From CAYLYP01 sp964387795 (GTDB lineage: Bacteria; Bacteroidota; Bacteroidia; Bacteroidales; UBA7960): DNA of 9,438 nucleotides. A program made the position numbers and the translations under genes. Positions 6,873-9,438 of the stretch are shown piece after piece. Position 1 is the stretch's first letter. Each line of letters begins with the position of its first letter. The notes beneath the pieces are model-generated. The model was not told the origin of the DNA. It saw nothing but the letters and a program-made list of their open reading frames with translations, and did not search any database. Location of the stretch: assembly GCA_964387795.1 (NCBI GenBank), contig CAYLYP010000107.1:1-9438 (forward strand), written 5' to 3'.

Positions 6873-6998
6873 ATGAACAGTAAAGGATTTTGGGAGATTC
6901 CCAGTAAAGTTACAGGAAAAATTGAAGCGGGCAATAACCCTTTGCATACCACTGAAGCCCTTATTGGCTATACTGTGTGTTGGTCGTATGTGAATTAA
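6873..6998 (+). CDS. Possible 41-residue small protein, unrecognised
   Basis: A plus-strand frame from ATG 6873 to TAA 6998 codes for a 41-residue peptide starting MNSKGFWEIPSKVTGKIEAG and ending VCWSYVN. Its composition is protein-like and not low complexity. It is convergent with the SPASM fragment (stop codons overlap) and antisense to the promoter region of the Crp/Fnr gene. No ribosome binding site is evident, and I know no homologue. It may be a genuine small gene, a remnant of a larger one, or chance. Confidence 0.2.
   Translation: MNSKGFWEIPSKVTGKIEAGNNPLHTTEALIGYTVCWSYVN
6905..6934 (-). promoter_or_regulatory. Candidate promoter of the first Crp/Fnr gene
   Basis: On the minus strand TTG (6934-6932) is followed after 19 nt by TAACTTTA (6912-6905), seven of eight positions of TAnnTTTG, giving the Bacteroidota -33/-7 layout. 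Transcription would start near 6901, 59 nt before the ATG at 6842, at a small hairpin TGGGA-GAT-TCCCA (6891-6903). Confidence 0.45.
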
Positions 6999-7489
6999 TT
7001 CATGTCTTCAATCATTGATAATATTGGATATACTGAATTGTAATGTTTCTGGATAAACATAATTGAACCTTTTTTATAAAGTCGCTCCCCCATTTTATCA
7101 ACTATCGGTATTAAAATTCTTTCAGTTTCACATATTACTGGAGTTACTTTGTTTAATTCCCCGGTCAATTGATAACTAAGACAACTACATTTATTATTGC
7201 ATCTGGAATTAAAAGCACACTCCTTACAATTTATATCCACCTTTTTTGATTCAGAATACATCTTTTGTTGAAGGTGTATGTTTATTCCTTCATGAATGGA
7301 ACCGATAGCATATTCAATGTTTGAAATACCATCTTTCACAAATTGAACACATGGAAGTATTTTACCATCATGTGCAACTGAAATTTGCTTTTGGGCTAAA
7401 TGGCATTGATAGCATTCAAAATTATTCTTTCGAATATGACTTGCAAGCTTCATTTCAAATGGAGAGAAATAAAATTTTTCTTCTTTCAT
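6995..7489 (-). CDS. SPASM-domain protein, N-terminally truncated radical SAM peptide maturase remnant
   Basis: The product is 164 residues from ATG 7489. All seven core cysteines of the SPASM domain are present in exact spacing: C-x12-G-x4-C (C29, G42, C47), then C-x2-C-x5-C-x3-C (C88, C91, C97, C101), then C120. These bind auxiliary iron-sulfur clusters. The tail (ERILIPIVDKMGERLYKKGS, FIQKHYN) resembles radical SAM enzymes that modify Cys-rich ribosomal peptides. The radical SAM core with CxxxCxxC is absent. The frame stays open upstream to 7549 (ELDDREKNNELTYSLYEKLI) before a stop, and that part also reads like the family, so the gene lost its front half in a deletion. It follows the barrel protein gene by 17-77 bp. 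A catalytic role on its own is implausible. Confidence 0.75.
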   Translation of the reverse strand: MKEEKFYFSPFEMKLASHIRKNNFECYQCHLAQKQISVAHDGKILPCVQFVKDGISNIEYAIGSIHEGINIHLQQKMYSESKKVDINCKECAFNSRCNNKCSCLSYQLTGELNKVTPVICETERILIPIVDKMGERLYKKGSIMFIQKHYNSVYPILSMIEDMN

Positions 7490-7566
7490 GATCAATTTCT
7501 CATATAATGAATATGTAAGTTCGTTATTCTTTTCTCTATCATCTAACTCTCAAATAGTATTCTATT

Positions 7567-8214
7567 TTAAAAATTCACACCAATATACAAATTTGGCTCA
7601 AACAGGAAGTAATTATTCCATTTATCATCAATCTCTTTAAAAGATTGTGGAGTATTGGTATCAATTGGCCAATACTGACAATGGATTTGTGGTTCTATGT
7701 ACATTCTACCCTTGAATAAAGGAATATGATATCCGAGGTGATAAGATGTATATAATTTGAAACCATTACCAATCTTGTTATTATCTTCACCTAAATAGGT
7801 CTTTAATTGTGGCAGTATTTCAACAGTAGTAAATAATCCTTTCCATAGCATACGTTGATAGGTAATACCCGATCCGGTTTCGCGGAGCCTGCCAGGATAG
7901 AAATTGTTTTCATCGAACTTAAGTTGCTCACTCATTGCCATACCCATAGTCGCAAACAATTTCCAGGTAGCGACCTTGATACCAATTTTGTCTTTTGATG
8001 TGAGATTGTATTTAAAATGAAGCTCATAATGGTGTGTATTGGTTTTTTCTTCACCAAAGTTTGCAAAACTCAACCATGTTGTGCTTACAGAGAATTTATA
8101 GTCAGAAACATGATTTCTATGTGAACCTTTTAAAGATTGTTCTGAATTTTGACAAAATGCTTGTGCAACAAACATTGTAATTAAAAATGACGTTGAAATT
8201 CTTTTGATTATCAT
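7567..8214 (-). CDS. Outer-membrane beta-barrel protein, hypothetical
   Basis: The product is 215 residues. A signal peptide covers residues 1-21 (MIIKRISTSFLITMFVAQAF, then CQNSEQ). The Cys at 21 is not in a good lipobox (AQAFC), so ordinary signal peptidase I cleavage at FCQ or AFC is likelier. The mature part consists of alternating strands with aromatic ends: YELHFKYNLTSKDKIGIKVA, GSGITYQRMLWKGLFTTVEI, KLYTSYHLGYHIPLFKGRMY, IEPQIHCQYW, and it ends in LFEPNLYIGVNF, where the terminal Phe is typical of BAM-inserted barrels. Function is unknown. It follows the second Crp/Fnr gene by 94 bp and has an FNR-like palindrome and a perfect TAGTTTTG -7 box in front, so it is probably a direct target of that regulator. 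Confidence 0.8.
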   Translation of the reverse strand: MIIKRISTSFLITMFVAQAFCQNSEQSLKGSHRNHVSDYKFSVSTTWLSFANFGEEKTNTHHYELHFKYNLTSKDKIGIKVATWKLFATMGMAMSEQLKFDENNFYPGRLRETGSGITYQRMLWKGLFTTVEILPQLKTYLGEDNNKIGNGFKLYTSYHLGYHIPLFKGRMYIEPQIHCQYWPIDTNTPQSFKEIDDKWNNYFLFEPNLYIGVNF

Positions 8215-8246
8215 AACTCAAATTTTTATGTTTTACGTTTTTCATG

Positions 8247-8254
8247 CAAAACTA
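8247..8254 (-). promoter_or_regulatory. -7 box of the outer-membrane protein gene
   Basis: TAGTTTTG fits the Bacteroidota TAnnTTTG box exactly. No TTG is found at the -33 position. Transcription would start near 8243, giving a leader of about 29 nt to the ATG at 8214. Confidence 0.6.
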
Positions 8255-8277
8255 AAGAGCCATGACAGTTCATTTCG

Positions 8278-8291
8278 TTGACTTAAGTTAA
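8278..8291. promoter_or_regulatory. FNR-like palindrome upstream of the outer-membrane protein gene
   Basis: TTGAC-TTAA-GTTAA is an inverted repeat with one mismatch and N4 spacing, sharing the TTGAC half-site with the element at 6275-6288. Its centre lies 37.5 nt before the last G of the TAGTTTTG box, i.e. about -41 of the inferred start, the class II activator position. It begins 17 bp past the stop of the second Crp/Fnr gene, the likely ligand. Confidence 0.55.
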
Positions 8292-8308
8292 GAAATACAT
8301 GAGTCGGA

Positions 8309-8884
8309 TTATTTTTGTTTCATTATTCGTTTGCGGATCCTACTTAAGGATTCAGGTTTAATGCCTAAATAACTTGCAATTTGATGTTGAGGAACCCTAT
8401 TTATCAAATCTGGTCTATTTTTTAGCATATTCAAATATCGTTCTTCGGGAGAGGCCATTTTAAATTCAGCTAAGGTGTCTTGTTGTTTCGACATTATTGC
8501 TTCAACCAAAGCTCGTGTCAACGATTCTAATTGAGGGAATTTTTGAAATAACTCAGTTTCAAGTTGAGGCGTACCAACACCTGCAATAGTATCTTCAACA
8601 CATTCCAGATAATAGCCCGAAGGTGTATTTTTTCCATAAGCTGATGGCGTAACCGATTGGTCTTCTGTGAAAAAATCAGTCGTTATTTCATCACCATCAT
8701 TTATGTAATAACTCCTAATACAACCTTTTACAATTAAATAGCATTCATTTGAAATTTTACCTTCTTCAAGTAAAACAGTTCCTTTCTTATATACTTTAAC
8801 AAATCCGCTTTCATTAATAGCGTCCTCCAATTCTTTGGATACTATCATATATTTTGAAAGGTATTTTATAATTTCATTATCCAT
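8309..8884 (-). CDS. Crp/Fnr family transcriptional regulator (second copy)
   Basis: The product is 191 residues. The N-terminal barrel domain spans about 15-115 with the classic fold marks YKKGTVLLEEGKISNECYLI and VKGCIRSYYINDGDEITTDF. A dimerisation helix follows (about 117-145), with SPEERYLNML leading into the helix-turn-helix VPQHQIASYLGIKPESLSRI (164-183). Glu178, Ser181 and Arg182 reproduce the E-x-x-S-R contacts of FNR. The helix-turn-helix is nearly the same as in the regulator at 6285-6842 (IASYLGIKPE, one Ser/Thr change, LSRIRK), although the sensor domains differ strongly. No cAMP phosphate cassette and no FNR-type cysteine cluster are seen, so the signal is unknown. The codirectional neighbour at 7567-8214 is the likely target. 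Confidence 0.92.
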   Translation of the reverse strand: MDNEIIKYLSKYMIVSKELEDAINESGFVKVYKKGTVLLEEGKISNECYLIVKGCIRSYYINDGDEITTDFFTEDQSVTPSAYGKNTPSGYYLECVEDTIAGVGTPQLETELFQKFPQLESLTRALVEAIMSKQQDTLAEFKMASPEERYLNMLKNRPDLINRVPQHQIASYLGIKPESLSRIRKRIMKQK

Positions 8885-8958
8885 AAAGATATCGTGTTAT
8901 GAAATTCGTTTTAATGATGGCGCACAATGGTAAGGATTTTATTCACTGTTTCCCCCAA

Positions 8959-8966
8959 CAAAAATA
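8959..8966 (-). promoter_or_regulatory. Candidate -7 box of the second Crp/Fnr gene
   Basis: TATTTTTG matches TAnnTTTG exactly on the minus strand, 74 nt before the ATG at 8884. The -33 region is T-rich and has no clean TTG at the expected distance. I saw no FNR-like palindrome here, so autoregulation is not indicated. Confidence 0.4.
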
Positions 8967-9119
8967 TCAAAAAACAATAAATACGGATGTATAAACAGGA
9001 AATGTTTTGTTGTGCAATATAATATCTCCTGGAATTGCATAGGTTTATTCATAAACGCCATCCGATTCTAAAAATACTAACATTCTGACCTTTCTATAAT
9101 CCACGTCAACATCTAACCG
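8967..9119. other. Gene-free spacer
   Basis: AT-rich sequence between the promoter of the second Crp/Fnr gene and the GC-rich array. The only structure I see is a short inverted repeat GTTTAT-TC-ATAAAC (9043-9056). No open frame of interest on either strand. Confidence 0.5.
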
Positions 9120-9155
9120 GCCTGTAGAGACGCACGGCTGTGCGTCTCTACAGGC
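9120..9155. repeat. 36-bp palindrome at the left end of the array
   Basis: The arms 9120-9135 and 9140-9155 are perfectly complementary over 16 bp (core TGTAGAGACGCAC / GTGCGTCTCTACA) around a GGCT loop. The right arm is also the first unit of the 16-bp tandem array. Palindromes of this GTAGAGACG...CGTCTCTAC type are, in my memory, iterated in many Bacteroidota and cyanobacterial genomes. Confidence 0.85.
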
Positions 9156-9267
9156 GTGCGTCTCTACCGCTGTGCGTCTCTACGGCCGTGCGTCTCCACC
9201 GCTGTGTGTCTCTACCGCCGTGCGTCTCTACCGCCGTGCGTCTCTGTAACCGTGCGTCTCCCATATT
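9140..9267. repeat. Tandem array, eight units of 16 bp
   Basis: Copies of the 12-mer GTGCGTCTCTAC begin at 9140, 9156, 9172, 9188, 9204, 9220, 9236 and 9252, a strict 16-bp period. The 4-bp linkers vary (AGGC, CGCT, GGCC, CGCT, CGCC, CGCC, AACC). Units 4, 5, 7 and 8 carry base changes, so the array is degenerating towards its right end. It is far richer in G+C than its surroundings. The linkers are too short for a CRISPR. Confidence 0.9.
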
Positions 9268-9271
9268 TGCA

Positions 9272-9297
9272 GGAGACGCACGTCTGTGCGTCTCTAC
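9272..9297. repeat. Palindrome at the right end of the array
   Basis: GGAGACGCAC (9272-9281) and GTGCGTCTCTAC (9286-9297) pair over at least nine bases (GAGACGCAC with GTGCGTCTC) around a GTCT loop. It repeats the arrangement of the left-end palindrome, so the tandem array lies between two inverted copies of its own unit. Confidence 0.8.
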
Positions 9298-9438
9298 AAA
9301 TGCACGTCCCTACGTGTTAATAATCAAATGATTGAATTCAAACCGGGTTCTTCCCCCGGACATAATATTACCATATCCATTAATTCTCCAATATCCACAT
9401 GGACGATACTGAACCTGATAAGACCTTGGTATATCCTT
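9298..9438. other. Right edge of window, no supported gene
   Basis: Two short frames run off the edge: plus strand from ATG 9328 (37 codons, starting MIEFKPGSSPGHNITISI) and minus strand ending at a TGA at 9324-9326 (37 codons). They overlap and neither resembles a family I know, so at most one can be real. A weak hairpin CCGGG...CCCGG (9343-9359) is also present. Confidence 0.4.

Noticed and set aside
9120..9297. Possible CRISPR array
   Set aside because: The variable parts are only 4 bp and the unit is 16 bp, far too short for repeats with spacers; no cas gene is near.
9140..9331. 63-residue plus-strand open frame in the array
   Set aside because: It is the direct reading of 16-bp repeats (a 16-residue periodic Arg/Val/Ser/Cys pattern) with no homology-like features; chance product of the GC-rich array.

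Overview
The window looks like an AT-rich chromosomal accessory region of a Bacteroidota bacterium. Four observations point there: a secreted choice-of-anchor L / SprB-like / Ig-like surface protein, small signal-peptide beta-barrel proteins, A-rich gene leaders without clear Shine-Dalgarno sites, and several promoters that fit the Bacteroidota consensus (TTG about 19 nt before TAnnTTTG). Genus cannot be told.

Layout. 1-2415 (minus) is the N-terminal 805 codons of a large exported adhesin-like protein that runs off the left edge; its last part is a set of Ig-like repeats, two of them nearly identical. 2416-2950 is a divergent, gene-free promoter region with homopolymers and an 18-bp tandem direct repeat. 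2951-3490 (plus) is a small outer-membrane barrel protein. 3491-4317 has no intact gene: it holds a 231-bp inverted-repeat element that looks like a MITE or IS remnant, a cluster of three strong hairpins, and a decayed small gene on the minus strand.

From 8884 down to 4318 everything runs on the minus strand: a Crp/Fnr-type regulator (8309-8884), a small outer-membrane barrel protein (7567-8214), a SPASM-domain fragment that has lost its radical SAM core (6995-7489), a second Crp/Fnr-type regulator (6285-6842), a short-chain dehydrogenase (5481-6218) and a multi-pass isoprenylcysteine-methyltransferase-like membrane protein (4318-5481). The last two overlap by one base (TAATG) and are surely one operon.

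The most interesting signal is that both regulators are followed immediately by a target gene that carries the same type of FNR-like palindrome, TTGAC-N4-GTCAA (6275-6288) and TTGAC-N4-GTTAA (8278-8291). Each lies about 37 nt before the end of a TAnnTTTG-like -7 box, i.e. near -40 of the predicted start of transcription, the classic position for class II activation. The two regulators have almost the same recognition helix with the E-x-x-S-R pattern of FNR, so the two modules may cross-talk.

The right end (8885-9438) has no convincing gene. It carries the promoter of the second regulator and, at 9120-9297, a GC-rich array: eight GTGCGTCTCTAC-like units in a strict 16-bp period, bounded by an inverted copy on each side.
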